DNA of 64,000 nt. Origin: Narthecium ossifragum. Its lineage: Eukaryota > Streptophyta > Magnoliopsida > Dioscoreales > Nartheciaceae. The DNA lies in assembly GCA_963920575.1 (NCBI GenBank), contig OY986966.1:1570130-1634129 (forward strand). The letters are read 5' to 3'. Position numbers and translations under genes: made by a program. Shown here piece by piece: positions 11,476 to 22,450 of this stretch (the stretch's first letter is position 1; each line of letters begins with the position of its first letter). Under the pieces are notes generated by a model. The model saw only the letters and a program-made list of their open reading frames with translations. It ran no database searches and was not told the DNA's origin.

Positions 11476-12728
11476 GACGATGCGTCCATTGCTGGTAGTA
11501 GTGTTGGAGCCGCTATTATTGCGGATCATACGGCTGATTTCACGACCACTTTGGTATGCATATCTACAATTCATCTCCATCAAAAGAATTATAGATGATA
11601 CTCTTACTCTTGGGTTTTTCACTACATGCAGATATTCTACAATCGGCAATCTCTTCTCCAATGGATGCAGGAAGTCGGGAGGCCGAATGGGCTAGTCATA
11701 GTCGTGAAAAACTTGCAGGCTGGGGCTCATGGCAGAAAACCAAGACTCACCTTAGCATGTGATAGGAGCGGCGAATATAGGGACTCAAAACAGTGGAGGA
11801 AGAACCTGGAGAATGCAAAAGCGAAACGGAGGAAAACCTGTGGCACAAAGAAATGTGGTTGCCCTTTCCAACTCCAAGGAGTGAAGTTTGCAAGCAACGA
11901 CGAATGGATGATTAGGGTGGAATGCGGGGTGCATAACCACCCACCCGCCCTTCATCTTGAGGGCCATTCGTAGGCATGGAGATTATCAGAAGAAGAGCAG
12001 CAAGTCCTGGTCGATATGTCGAAGAGTCTAGTAAAGCCCAGGGAGATATTGTACACTCTGAAGCAGAGGAATGGATTGAATGTCTCGACTATGAGACACG
12101 TGTACAATGCTAGAGGGAAGCACAGAGTTCTCGATAGAGCAGACAGGTCAGAGATGCAACAACTCTTGGGGCATCTACATGTCTATGGTTACAAGGAGTG
12201 GCATACGAGTGACGATGACACATCAGTTGTTTGTAGTATATTCTAAGCACACCCGCATTCCATCGAGTTGTTGCGTGCCTTCCCAGAGGTCCTGATTATG
12301 GACTGTACATACAAAATCAACAAGTACCGTCTTCCACTATTGCAGATTGTTGGAGTGACATCGACAGGTAGCAAACTATGCACATTTAATTTGCAGCTTC
12401 AATATGAATCCATTGTTGAATGCATTTGACATGTCTTTTATATGATCTTCGCTGGACAACAGGCCTCATGTTTGTAGGCGCTTTTGCGTACCTTGAGTCG
12501 GAGAGGGAGGGCACCTTCGCATGGGCCATGGACAAGTTGAAGACAATGTTGGAGGGTTGCATGTTGCCTCGTGTTATTGTGACTGACAGAGATTTGGGCT
12601 TGATGAATGTTGTGCAGACCGTGTTTCCCATGATCAACAACATGCTTTGTAGGTGGCACATAAACAAGAACATGACAGCAAATTACAAAAAATTGTTCGA
12701 GACATCAGTGAAATGGAAATCTTTTTTG
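11476..12728 (+). pseudogene. FAR1/MULE-type transposase gene, broken, copy A
   Basis: Exons are 11476-11553, 11632-12367 and 12463-12728 (donor at 12729), with consensus splice sites. Exon 2 encodes a FAR1-like zinc-binding region (CDRSGEY, CGTKKCGCPFQL, CGVHNHPP). It then reads into a MULE transposase core: PEVLIMDCTYKINKY in exon 2, then in exon 3 GAFAYLESE, VIVTDRDLGLMN and NMLCRWHINKN. FHY3/FAR1 proteins and Mutator-like transposases share this order. It is dead: in-frame TAG at 11971-11973 and TAA at 12244-12246, with homology continuing past both. No SWIM zinc finger or later exon is seen. Terminal inverted repeats were not found, so it may be a stranded domesticated-type gene or a decayed transposon. 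Confidence 0.85.
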
Positions 12729-12776
12729 GTGAGCTGGGAACTAATTTCTTTATGTGGGTTAAGTATTTTAAATTGA

Positions 12777-13739
12777 CTCATAATTTGACATATATCAAAT
12801 TAGTGGTGGATAGATATATGATTAAGCATTTTTTTTAATGTTTTTGTTTTGTAATTAAAAATAATAATAAACAAAACTCAGGGTAGCCGAAGATAGGACA
12901 TGAAAAACGGCGTTGGGATCAAATCATCTAGCTCGACTAGGACTTATTCTATGCACAATAAACTTTTTTGTCTTTAGAAAATGATGGGCCGCGTTATCGA
13001 TGAGGCATCGGCAATTTATGATAGCAAAAATAAAAAACTAAACGTAAGCAAGCATATAATATTAGTTTTTAGTCAATCATAGATTATTTATATTGAGTTG
13101 AGGTGATGGTTGGAGTTTATGCGGATTTAAGCTGGATTAATTTACACGCTCAAAAAATAAAAAACATTAAGTTTTTGATGCTTTACGGGGTACTAAAACA
13201 CAAAAATACTGATTGGCCTTATTATAGCAGCATATAGTTATGAGCCAGATAGCTTTAGCACATAGGATAAAGCAGAGGATAGTGTATTAAATTCATACCA
13301 AATAAGTCAGCTTGCCTCTTCTAAATATTTACCTCTTTTATTTTCACCAGTTGTCAGGTATATAATGACCTTATAGTCTAAGCATAATAGTAAATGGTTC
13401 CTTGTTAATGTTCAATTGCCTCTTTTATTTGCGTTTTGGCTCCTCTTGTATTGGTTTTCATTGAAAAAAACTAAGACAGCCATAAATTTCAAAAATATAA
13501 TTTGGTAGAAAATTTTAAAAGACATAAACTTCCCTATTGCAATTTTTATCCTTTCGAGTCTGACTTCGACTCAAAAAAAAATAATCAACCAATTAAAAAT
13601 AAAATGATCAATCATGGATAGGTTGGTCATTAGTTCCCAAGTGGATAGTAATAAGTTATAGTAATATCACTTTTTTACTGACTCTAAGTTTGACTAATAA
13701 AAATCAAGGGTTTTTTATATATGTGCCCCTGCCAATTTG
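12777..13739. other. AT-rich spacer without a recognisable gene, copy A
   Basis: No frame with family resemblance is seen. The stretch 12764-12930 resembles 50960-51085: both have a GACTCAT..TTTGACAT motif and a GTTGGGATNAAATCATCT string. That suggests the transposase-bearing segment and the end of unit U3 share ancestry. Confidence 0.5.
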
Positions 13740-13950
13740 CTAAATGCACAGTTAATGGTTATTGAATCAGTTTTGAGGACATTGATGTCAATTTATCGTA
13801 AACGTAGAAAACATTGACCTTCTCTTTAGTTGAAGAGAAAAATGTGGAAAACAAATTGACAAACGACCTTCTATAGACTATATGCAGAGGGCAGACATTT
13901 GTTAAGTTTATTGAACTCTGTGTGTTTTGACTTCATAAAATACTATAGAT
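13740..13950 (+). repeat. Truncated extra copy of the pre-cassette intron, copy A
   Basis: It repeats 9838-10045 (GCACAGTTAATG..., TTTATCGTAAACGTAGAAAA...) up to the point where the cassette exon would begin. Here the acceptor CAG has become CAT and coding homology stops. It is followed at once by a hairpin-forming stretch (13954-13985: CCATTTGGTTCC, 7-base loop, then GGAACCAAAATGG). Confidence 0.6.
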
Positions 13951-14161
13951 TGCCCATTTGGTTCCCGCCGCAGGAACCAAAATGGGAGGACAAACGGGGT
14001 TCTCCAAAGAACGCCGATGGAGACGAGGTGAGATCTCATACCCTTGCTCTCATCTCCTATTTTGAACAAAGTATTATTGGAGTCAAACGAAGAAGGGTTA
14101 TGTTTTCTTTTAATCAAAATTGCATGCACTACTTAGTTCCAATCGAAGATGTGTACACTTA

Positions 14162-14366
14162 GGGCTTGTTTAGCACGCATCTTGCACGGAATCCTGCGCG
14201 GATATCGTGAACGGCGTCCGCATTTTGGTATCCGCCCTTGGGCAGATTCCAAAATGGAATCCGCCCGTGCACCAAACGCGAGGATCTGGGAATCCGGGAT
14301 CCGTGGATTCTGGGATCCGGTGGATTTGCCTCCATTCACCCCCATTCCATGCATCCAAACATGCCC
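14162..14366. mobile_element. Tourist-like (PIF/Harbinger-type) MITE, 205 bp, copy A
   Basis: The element is flanked by TTA on both sides (14159-14161, 14367-14369). Its ends are imperfect inverted repeats: GGGCTTGTTTAGCACGCATC on the left, and GGGCATGTTTGGATGCATGG reading inward from the right. A 3-bp TTA duplication with GGGC.TGTTTGG ends is typical of Tourist/PIF-Harbinger MITEs. It has no coding capacity. Confidence 0.8.
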
Positions 14367-14539
14367 TTAGTTGCACTTTGGCTTCGAAGTTCATGGTTCA
14401 GTCTTTTAATGTCTTTTTATTTCAATTGTTGCGAGTACCACAGAAACGTATCAAGTTAATCTACCATGGGGTTAAACTTAATTTATAGGCATGAAATGTG
14501 AAGGCAAACTATGTCATGAGTCTCAAATATACTCATATC

Positions 14540-15021
14540 AATTATGGGATCACAAATAGTTTACACTCTATAAAAAATCCTTTACCCCCTTGGAGCATAT
14601 TTCTCTTTCTGCAAAAACAAAATGACCAATGCAACCTTTTTTCATTAAGTTTGATTCTATGATTTGATTTAGGATGGACAGATGTCCTTGCAACACAATA
14701 TTTTCAACAGTTGACGAAGCCAAGACCTAAGTGATACATGACATGGGAGGTAAGCAATCATGGATGTGCTATTCACACCCGATACCCATATACCTCCTGT
14801 ACCTCACACAAGAGGTGACTGAGGGTCCGTTTGGCGAGTGATGTATGAGGTGAATCCAGTGGATTAAGGGATGAGCGGATCCCGGATCCACTTTATCCTT
14901 TTGTTTGGCGTGCAATGGTGCATGGAATCTGGTCGGATCCGACGACGTCGGATTTCAAAATTTCGGAATCGCCGACGCCGCTATACATCCCGTTGGAATC
15001 CCGAATGAATGAAGAAATCTT
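14540..15021 (+). repeat. Repeat unit U3, cut by the assembly gap, copy A
   Basis: It starts with sequence matching U1 near 8550 (the CCTTGGAGCATATTTCTCTTTC region) and enters the MITE described at 48652-49431 (here from 14823). The contig ends inside that MITE at 15021. Confidence 0.75.
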
Positions 15022-15221
15022 NNNNNNNNNNNNNNNNNNNNNNNNNNNNNNNNNNNNNNNNNNNNNNNNNNNNNNNNNNNNNNNNNNNNNNNNNNNNNNN
15101 NNNNNNNNNNNNNNNNNNNNNNNNNNNNNNNNNNNNNNNNNNNNNNNNNNNNNNNNNNNNNNNNNNNNNNNNNNNNNNNNNNNNNNNNNNNNNNNNNNNN
15201 NNNNNNNNNNNNNNNNNNNNN
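15022..15221. other. Assembly gap, 200 N
   Basis: It consists of exactly 200 N, which suggests a fixed placeholder rather than a measured gap. It separates the end of duplication copy A from the middle of a DUF26 gene. Confidence 1.
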
Positions 15222-15554
15222 TTGGACACCAGCGTCGCCGTGATGGCTTGGAATGTTGAAAACGCCACCAATCCAGTGGCCTTCGACAGAGAGGTTCAGG
15301 AACTGATGACCAGTGTGAGGAAGCAGGCAGTGGCGCCAGGGAGCATGGGCGTCGTCAGTGGCAACTCGACTGTGTCTACGACGGACGTAACCATATACGG
15401 GGAGGCTCAGTGCACGCGGGACCTGCAGCCTTCGAAGTGCGAGCAGTGCCTGAAGTTGGCAGAGGAGAAGTATAAGGACGTCTGCCGGTACAAGAGGGGT
15501 TGCCGGATCGCATACGGCTGTTGCTTCGTCCGCTATGAGATCTTCCCTCTCTGA
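15222..15554 (+). CDS. Secreted DUF26 (Gnk2-domain) protein, 3' fragment
   Basis: The contig starts in the middle of a coding region: LDTSVAVMAWN... to YEIFPL, then TGA at 15552-15554. The second DUF26 signature C-X8-C-X2-C is complete (CTRDLQPSKCEQC) and is followed by the conserved CFVRYEI ending. The frame is open throughout, so the gene may be intact, with its first half lost in the gap. It is most like the gene at 22451. Family knowledge: two-domain secreted DUF26 proteins (CRRSP, ginkbilobin-like) are apoplastic, and some bind mannose and inhibit fungi. Confidence 0.85.
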   Translation: MDTSVAVMAWNVENATNPVAFDREVQELMTSVRKQAVAPGSMGVVSGNSTVSTTDVTIYGEAQCTRDLQPSKCEQCLKLAEEKYKDVCRYKRGCRIAYGCCFVRYEIFPL

Positions 15555-17382
15555 CTCACCCTTGAGCACTGTGGCAAAATAAGTAGTCGAAAGTTATCTT
15601 ATATCCATATATAATAATAGCTCCAGTCAGGAGCAGCATGGATGGCTGCTTGTTGTTGATGGAGGAAATAAAGATGTCCTAAAGCTATCTTATCTATCCA
15701 CCGGGTGAGGTAAGTATTTAGTGGGGACTCGGAGGGCCTGTGATAGTTCATCGACCTAAGATGGATTTAGAGGGTTTCATCCATTGGATGCCCTGCCTCT
15801 CAATCTATAGATTTTGATCCAATGGCTGAGATCAAAAACACTTTTGCTTGTGAAGAAGAAACCTCTGGATCGGAATTCTACGACTGAGATTCATATTTGC
15901 AGGGGTCAAAGCATATAGCAATGACCTTGAAATTAATCTCAACCGCCAGATTGTGCATCGACGGCTTACATCAAATTATTGTCTCCCTTACTTTTTCTCA
16001 TTCTTTCTTTAGCTTATTTTATGCCTCTTAATCTCGGTCGTCGGTGCATAATCTGACAGCTGAGATTGTGCATTACAAGATCTACAGTAGCAAACAAATC
16101 CAAAAGAATATCCGTAACCAAGAGAAGAGAAGAAAAGGGCATATTAATGCTGCTTCTTGTCGCATGCGTGCTGAAACGAAGCAACAATTAATTATCAATA
16201 CTTAAATAGGTGTAGAAAATAGCACAGTGTAGATCAATCGTACAGTGTTTGCTCCTCAATATATAAATGGTTACGTGGGTTGGCAACATTAATTAGTAAT
16301 TTCATTACTCAGAAATCTAGAGAAATACATTTAAATAAATTCATTAATTAAACTATTCTCTATCTGATGTCTGCACCGACGGCCCTTATTTTGTCTTTTA
16401 ATTGGGCCGGCTCTTATAGATGAGTTGCGGTACTATTCTCTCTCTGATATCTGCACCGACGGCCCTTATTTTTGTCATTTTATTGGGCCGGCTCTTATAG
16501 ATAAGTCGCGGTACGATTGCTCAACAGTATATACTAACCGGGTTAACCGGGTTCAAAGAATATGGACATGGCCGAATATTCCGTGAATCGAAATGGCAAG
16601 CCCACTCATCTATCAGCTCCTCTCGAAGATGCAGTGCGGTTTTACGAAGCGGCTAATCACAGTTCACTCACGTTCATCAATTGAGTTTTGCTGCCGCTCC
16701 CAATTGGAGTGATTCAAAGAGTTTTAAATACTGGTCTTGAATCTTTAGGCAAACCTGGCCGCAGGGTAACGAAGTCTAGGCCTCTTACAGGAGGTGGTCG
16801 TAGAGCTAGGATCCATGGGGGCTGTTGGACTGACGAAGAGCAAGTTTTGGTTCAATCCTTCCCGGTAAAACGTGGTGTGTTCGATCGCTTTTCCGTGAGA
16901 AGGGGGGGATCATCCTCGAAGGCTAAGGGGACGTTTGGTTGGTGGAATCGTATTAATGCATGAGATTGTAGGATGCATGCATCAGATGGTATATAATCGC
17001 ATATACGATCACATGCATCAGGTTGTGCATGAATCGACAGTAGATGCACTTATTTGATTGTCTTTTGGATCAGTCGATGCACTCTGATCCTATGTTTAAT
17101 ATTCATATTATATGAATAATATATATAATTTTAATATATATTAAAAATTAATTTTATTATAATATTATATTAATAATATATATAATGTTCACGACATTAT
17201 ATGAATCAACCATCCATATAATTACGAGCAAACAGCTCCAAAAGCGTATCCGTTCAGGAAAAAGAGAAGTCCCCCGTACATGCAAAACAAAAAACCAGCC
17301 AATACTTAAATAGAGATGCATCCATCCATCCATCCTTAGCAAAGAATCACCGGGAATTATAGAGTTAGCTCAACCAAACAAT
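15555..17382. other. Intergenic region of the DUF26 cluster
   Basis: After a 3' UTR-like module (AATAAAGATGTCCTAAAG near 15668) the region is AT-rich. It holds an 80-bp tandem duplication (see 16352) and one 91-codon frame (16688-16963) that matches no family I know and lies in Arg/Gly-rich sequence. From about 16930 an AT-rich stretch with CATGCATCAG repeats looks like a decayed MITE, although I cannot fix its ends. A TATA-like CTTAAATAG lies at about 17305, roughly 75 bp upstream of the next DUF26 start. Confidence 0.5.
16352..16512. repeat. 80-bp tandem duplication
   Basis: Two units (16352-16431 and 16432-16512) both start ACTATTCTCT and contain GCACCGACGGCCCTTATTTT and GGGCCGGCTCTTATAGAT. 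They differ at only a few positions. Confidence 0.92.
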
Positions 17383-17993
17383 ATGGCATTGTGCCATATC
17401 ATCTCCTTCTTCTGTCCATCACGCTCCCCTCTTGTCGTTGGCCAAGGACCCATCGATCAAACAAGTGTTCTTTGATGTCGTCGCAGGTGCCTTTGTCCAT
17501 GGCTTTGCCACTTCTTCCTATGGTGGTGTCTACGGGCTCGCACAGTGTCGACCCTTATTGGACAGGGGTGATTGCGCACGATGCATCGCCGATGTAGAAG
17601 CCCTCGCTAACTACTCCCTGCACTAAAGGCACGGGTGGCGCTACAAAAAATTCTTCGGAGCATTGGACACCAGCATCTGGTTGTCCATGGCGGATCCGAA
17701 AGTGCCACCAATCCAGAGGTCTTTGACAAATTGGTTACATTGCTGATGACTAGAGTGAGAAAGCAGGCAATTATGGAAGATAGCATGGGGTTCGGCAGCG
17801 GCAAGGCCAAGTTTCTGCCGTACCTGACCATATATGGACAGGCTCAATGCACACGGGATCTATCGAGTTCCAATTGCGGACTATATACATGGCAAACCTG
17901 ATGGAGGATTCGAAGGCCGACTGCCGGAGCAGTCAGGGTTGTCAAATCCTATACAGCAGCTGCTTCATCCGCCAGATCGTCCCTTTTGATTGA
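17383..17993 (+). pseudogene. DUF26 secreted protein pseudogene
   Basis: The start ATGGCATTG... and the 5' leader match the family, but several indels break it. The hydrophobic leader is out of frame with the KQVFFDVVAGAFVHGFATSS stretch of domain 1. A stop (TAA, 17624-17626) falls after the first C-X8-C-X2-C (CRPLLDRGDCARC). Domain 2 is split over further frames, and its motif is cut at CTRDLSSSNC, followed by SSCFIRQIVPFD and TGA at 17991-17993. No single frame covers more than about a third of the protein. Confidence 0.85.
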
Positions 17994-18336
17994 CCCCGCA
18001 AGAGCAGCGTTGTGAGTTACTCGAAAATAATCTTATTATCCATATATAATAGCTCTACTGCTGTTTGTAGAAGCATGGCTTGTTGCCTAAATAAAGACGT
18101 TAAGAATAAAAGGAAGAGTGATGCTGTCGAGGGGCATCTGCTAGCACCGGTTGGTCGTGTACCTCCTGTGAGATATGCCTTGGGTTTTAGCTCGGTCGAG
18201 GGGCATTTAAAGGCTAATGTTTTGAGATTGGCTCGACCTGACATAAGATTGGCCCGACCCAGCATCTTTGTCCCGGTCTCAGGCTGTCAGGCAGGGTCTT
18301 GTTTGAACTCCTAGCTTTGGTCTGGCCCACAGGCTT

Positions 18337-19237
18337 AACCCTTGCGACCATGGTTGCCCATGGTCCATCCTGCTAAAAAAGCCGTTGTGGATCAAAGGTT
18401 TTGGATCAGGCCTTTGCTCAGGAATTCAGGCCTGGCCCGAGTAGCTAGCTTTAGCCATGTAGCTATCTCTGCACTCTGGCCCATTAATCATGCTATTGTG
18501 TCTAGTATATTATTTTCACTAAGCTGCTTCAACTAATATATTCCTAATTAATAAATCATTCCATAAATAATAACTCGTGTTAAATTGCTAATGCTGGGAG
18601 TAGCACGGCTTGTTGTCGAGGAAATAAAAGATGTGTAGACAATAAAAGGAGGGAATTTTTTAAAATAATATTATTTTAATAAAATATTATTAAAATATAC
18701 CTATGGAGAAAATATTGATGGGGATATGCCTGCTTTGGCCACGTCGGCGTCACGTGAGCGTGACTTTTCATTTTTTTTAATCCTGCTAATGAAGACGTAA
18801 CTCCAAGTTACGTCTATATTAATAAACTCAAACGTGAGGTTGGTGTTGATACTAAGTAAGACGAAACTTCAAATTACGTCTTATTAATGAACTCACGGAA
18901 AAAGTTCAAGTGAAGACGTATTTTCCAGTTACGACGGAACCACGTCTTAATAGGGTCCATCTTCTCCGCACTCGGTCACGTGAGATAACGGTCGAAGATG
19001 TAACTCCGAGTTGCGTTTTTATATGAGAACGTAACTTGGAGTTACGTCTTCATTGGTAGGATTAAAAAAAATGAAAAGTCACGTCAGCGCCACGCTGACG
19101 TGGCTAAAGCAGGCATATCCCCATCAATATTTTCTTCATAGATATATATAAATAATATATTATGAAAATGATATTATTTTTAAAAAAATTCCATAAAAGG
19201 AAGATGATGTGGTATCCACACCATGCAGTTTACCCAA
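18337..19237 (+). repeat. Local segmental duplication S, left copy
   Basis: This roughly 900-bp block is repeated at 20914-21810. It contains a DUF26-gene 3' UTR (GCACGGCTTGTTGTCGAGGA) into which the long-TIR element 18651-19192 is inserted. Both copies have the element at the same position with the same 9-bp target duplication, so the insertion came before the duplication. The two copies flank repeat unit U2. Confidence 0.85.
18651..19192. mobile_element. Long-TIR foldback element (Mutator-like MITE), 542 bp
   Basis: It is flanked by ATAAAAGGA on both sides (18642-18650, 19193-19201). The 9-bp duplication and terminal inverted repeats of about 130 bp fit non-autonomous Mutator-like elements. 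Between the arms lie several short palindromes built from GACGTAAC/GTTACGTC (for example near 18794, 18860 and 19030), so the whole element can fold into a branched hairpin. No coding frame is present. Confidence 0.85.
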
Positions 19238-19547
19238 AAACCTTTTTGTTCGTCACGTATCTTTGTTTGCTGCCTTTGCAATTACAACTTTTTGGTTGTA
19301 CATTCCTTTTCTTCTCAAGGCAAGATTAATGATCCAAGATGTCTAGTGCCCGAGTTCTTCCATCAATTTATAGATCATATGTCTGTAAATTTATAGATCA
19401 GTTTACACTCTATCATAAATCCTTTACCGCCTTTGGAGCATATTTCTCTTTATGCAAAAACAAAATGATCAATGAAACCTTCTTTCAATAAGTTTGAGTC
19501 CGTAATTTGATTTAGGTTGGACAGATGTCCTTGCTATACAATATTAT

Positions 19548-19865
19548 TGTGAGACACTCTAACCATTCAACCCAAAAGCTTTAAGGAAATGAGGCGACTA
19601 TTGGAGGGAGTAAAGTTTGAACCCAAATCTTTGCTCTGATACCATGCGACACACTCTAACCACTCAACCCAAAAGCTTAAGCCTTTGGGAAAGGGAGAGT
19701 TAATAGATATATAGTCTAACACGCCCCCTCACGTGTGGCATAACTCTTCACATGTGAATATTGAATATAAGGAGCGACTTTGATATCATGTGAGACACTC
19801 TAACCACCCAACCCAAAAGCTTAAGCCTTTGGAAAAGGAAGAGTTAATAGGTATATAGTCTAACA
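19548..19865 (-). mobile_element. TRIM-like mini LTR element, 318 bp
   Basis: It is flanked by ATTAT on both sides (19543-19547, 19866-19870) and has TG...CA ends (TGTGAGACACTC...GTCTAACA). The LTR-like core CACTCTAACCA..CAACCCAAAAGCT occurs three times (19554, 19651, 19797). GCTCTGATACCA (about 19631-19642) is the reverse complement of the initiator-Met primer site, which indicates minus orientation. There is no coding capacity. A remnant of the same family lies at about 20866-20915. Confidence 0.65.
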
Positions 19866-19976
19866 ATTATCAAAAGTTGACGAACCCAGGACCTAACTCA
19901 TAGATGACATGGGAGGTAAGTAATCATAGATGTGCTAGTCACAACCAATACGCATATACCTACAGAAGGTGACTGA

Positions 19977-20130
19977 GGATGCGTTTGGCAGCCTTGGATC
20001 TAGCGGATCCAAGAAATGAGAGGGATGCGGGATCCGCGCGTTTGGATCGACATCGGATCCCAGAAAATGGGATGACGCCTGGGATCTCATTTTCGGCGTC
20101 CGTTTTTCCGCCCATTGGCCAAACAGGCCA
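19977..20130. mobile_element. Short MITE, 154 bp, in U2
   Basis: Inverted ends (GGATGCGTTTGGC on the left, TGGCCTGTTTGGC reading in from the right) are flanked by TGA on both sides (19974-19976, 20131-20133). It occupies the same site in the repeat unit as the 780-bp element 48652-49431 of U3: identical flanks GTGACTGA and TGAATGAATTAAAA. Confidence 0.65.
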
Positions 20131-20913
20131 TGAATGAATTAAAATAGGGATAAGCAAATTGCAAAGGTTCTACTCTTTTTTTGTCTCAAAAGGCTTCGTA
20201 CAAGGAAATAATACGGGCATGACCATGAGAGCACTGGTCCTTTAATTTGACAAAGGCAAGCACTAGATAAGGTCACACACGTATACCCATCTCTTTTGGC
20301 AACAAAACAAATAAGGAGAGACTGAAGTAGAAGAGAGTGCACATGTGAGTGACTTGATAATCTCTGTAGAAAAACCCACATTAGGAGTTCTCCATCTTTT
20401 GCTGCCAGGTTATGATTTATTTCTACCGCTCATTGCATTGCATGCATCCATTCACTTCTAACCTAGCGATGCTATTAGTGTAAAGCTCTGCATCCTTTTT
20501 TATTTCCTCAGGTTACTGTTAGTCTTTTTACAAACTATCCACTCATCTTGAATGAACATTTTTGTCATTTATGATGCACATTTATGGCTTTCGAAATACA
20601 TCTAGCAGCTTTCTTATGACCATGACCATATAATATCTGAACTGTATTGGAATCAGCATAGGTTATTCTGCTATGAAATTTTGGTCGTGTGCACTTTTTC
20701 TGTTGTTTTTTGCAATTTTGGAATAAAAATGCACAGTTGATGGTTATTGTATCAGTTTTGAGGATATTGATGTCAAATTATCGTAAACGTAGAAAATGAT
20801 TATGTTGACCTTCTCTTTAGTTGAAGAAAAAAATATGAAAAACAAATTCATAGGTATATACTCTGCCGCTTTGATATCATGTGAGATACTCTAACCATTC
20901 AACTCAAAAGTCA

Positions 20914-21810
20914 CTTAACCCGCGCGACCATGGTTGTCCATGGCCCATGGACCATCCTGCTAGAAAAGCCGCTTGTGGAATAAAGGTTTTGGGTCAGGCC
21001 TTTGCTCAGGAATTCAGGCCTGGCCCGAGTAGGTAGCTTTATCCATGTAGCTCCTCTCTACACTCTGGCCCATGAATCATGCTATTGTGTCTAGTCTATT
21101 ATTTTCACAAAACTGCTTTAACTAGTATATTCCTAATTAATAAATCATTCCATAAATAATAACTCTTGCTAATGCTGGGAGCAGCACGGCTTGTTGTCGA
21201 GGAAATAAAAGATGTGTCGACAATAAAAGGAGGGAAATTTTTTTAAATAATATTATTTTAATAAAGTATTATTAAAATATACCTATGGAGAAAATATTTA
21301 TGGGGATATGCCTGCTTTGGCCACGTCGGCGCCACGTTAGCGTGGCCTTTCATTTTTTTAATCATGCTAATGAAGACGAGTTACGTCTGTATTAATAAAC
21401 TCAAGTGTGAGATTGGTGTTGGTATTAAATAAGACGTAACTTCAAATTACGTCTTACTAATGAACTCATGGAAAAAGGTTCTAGTGAAGACGTATTTTCC
21501 AGTTACGACGTAACTGGAAACCACGTCTTAATAGGGTCCCTATTCTCATCACTCGGTCATGTGAGATAGCGGTCGAAGACGTAACTTGGAGTTACGTCTT
21601 TATATGAAAACGTAACTTGGAGTAGCGTATTCCTTGATAGGATTAAAAAAATAAAAGGCCATGCTAGCGTGGCGCTGACGTGGTCAAAGCAGTCATATCC
21701 TCATCAATATTTTCTCCGTAGGTATATATTAATAATATATTATTATTTTAAAAAAAATTTTCATAAAAGGAAGATGAGAGTGATGTGGTATCCACACCAT
21801 GCAGTTTACT
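20914..21810 (+). repeat. Local segmental duplication S, right copy
   Basis: This is the second copy of the block at 18337-19237, with scattered substitutions and small indels. It keeps the same long-TIR element (21232-21762) at the same position. Confidence 0.85.
21232..21762. mobile_element. Long-TIR foldback element, second copy, 531 bp
   Basis: It carries the same 9-bp flanks ATAAAAGGA (21223-21231, 21763-21771) and the same inner palindromic GACGTAAC/GTTACGTC modules as 18651-19192. The internal palindrome around 21490-21530 is better preserved here, with GACGTATTTTCCAGTTACG followed by its near-inverse. Confidence 0.85.
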
Positions 21811-22074
21811 TCATTCAAAGCGTTGAAGTTTCAAATATGATGCTTTTATAAGCCTGCAATGTTAGACTATTTTATTACGCGAAACAAAAAATAGTGCCAA
21901 AATACTTCATCTAATTTCGAGTACAATCCCAGTCACAAACACGTACTCCAGCGGTGCATCATACACTTCAAAAGGAGGACTAAACTGTTGCTTATATAAT
22001 AAACAATTAAGTCAGTTGAAAGATTTACGTGGTTATGCTAATGGCCAATAGAACAAGGACGTGGTCATCTTGAA

Positions 22075-22290
22075 TGAGTAAAACATATTTACAAGTAAGC
22101 TTTTATGGGGCATGAATCAGTAAAACATATTTATAAACGCTGTTTTTTGCGTGATTATATTAGACTAAGCTTTTAGTACAAGAATCAGCAAAACCTATTT
22201 ACAAGTTTGATCGCTGCTTGTTGCGTGCTTATATTAGACTAAGCTTTAATTAGTACATGAATCAGTAAAACATATTCACAAGCTAATTTG
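22075..22290 (+). promoter_or_regulatory. Upstream tandem repeats before the intact DUF26 gene
   Basis: The strings GAATCAGTAAAACATATTTA and TTATATTAGACTAAGCTTTT alternate three to four times with a spacing of about 60-80 bp. One further unit lies upstream of the pseudogene at 24930 (near 24715-24765), so the repeats belong to the family promoter. A regulatory role is inferred from position only. Confidence 0.45.
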
Positions 22291-22391
22291 AACGTTTCCA
22301 TTCCAATATTCCAGTTCGGGGGAACCAATCAATGGCCAACAACTTCTAGGAAAGCAGGGTAGAGCTAGCTAGCCCAGTCTTGCTCCTTGCC

Positions 22392-22400
22392 TTTAAATAG
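22392..22400 (+). promoter_or_regulatory. TATA box of the DUF26 gene
   Basis: TTTAAATAG lies about 51 bp upstream of the ATG at 22451. The same motif lies at the matching distance before the pseudogene at 24930 (24870-24878). The leader sequences also match (GAAGCAA...TCACTCAGA). Confidence 0.6.
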
Positions 22401-22450
22401 AGATCTCCATCCGAAGCAAAGAATCACTCAGAGTAGCTTAAACAATTACA

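Larger units (their letters stand above)
1..15021 (+). repeat. Large exact direct duplication, copy A
   Basis: Everything here reappears at 33830-48850 with a constant offset of 33829. I found no substitution or indel in any stretch compared, and every open frame of any length is identical in both copies. The copy begins at or before the window edge and ends at the last base before the 200-N run. Copy B carries on without a break. The two LTRs of the element inside it differ by about 30 positions in 2.38 kb, so the copies are far more alike than those LTRs. Seen directly: the identity and the boundary at a gap. Inferred: assembly redundancy (overlapping contig or alternative haplotype) is more likely than a real tandem duplication. 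Confidence 0.95.
19238..20880 (+). repeat. Repeat unit U2 (no cassette)
   Basis: It matches U1 from 8371 (AAAAACCTTTTTGTT...) through the stretch corresponding to 9120, and then continues directly with the sequence following the first cassette (9680-9960). The two-exon cassette is absent. Two insertions not found in U1 lie inside it: the TRIM-like element 19548-19865 and the small MITE 19977-20130. Confidence 0.75.

Noticed and set aside
14955..15569. Frames that cross the N run
   Set aside because: They are joined only through undefined bases; contigs on the two sides need not be adjacent.
16688..16963. 91-codon protein gene
   Set aside because: No family, no promoter or splice context, and it runs into MITE-like sequence.
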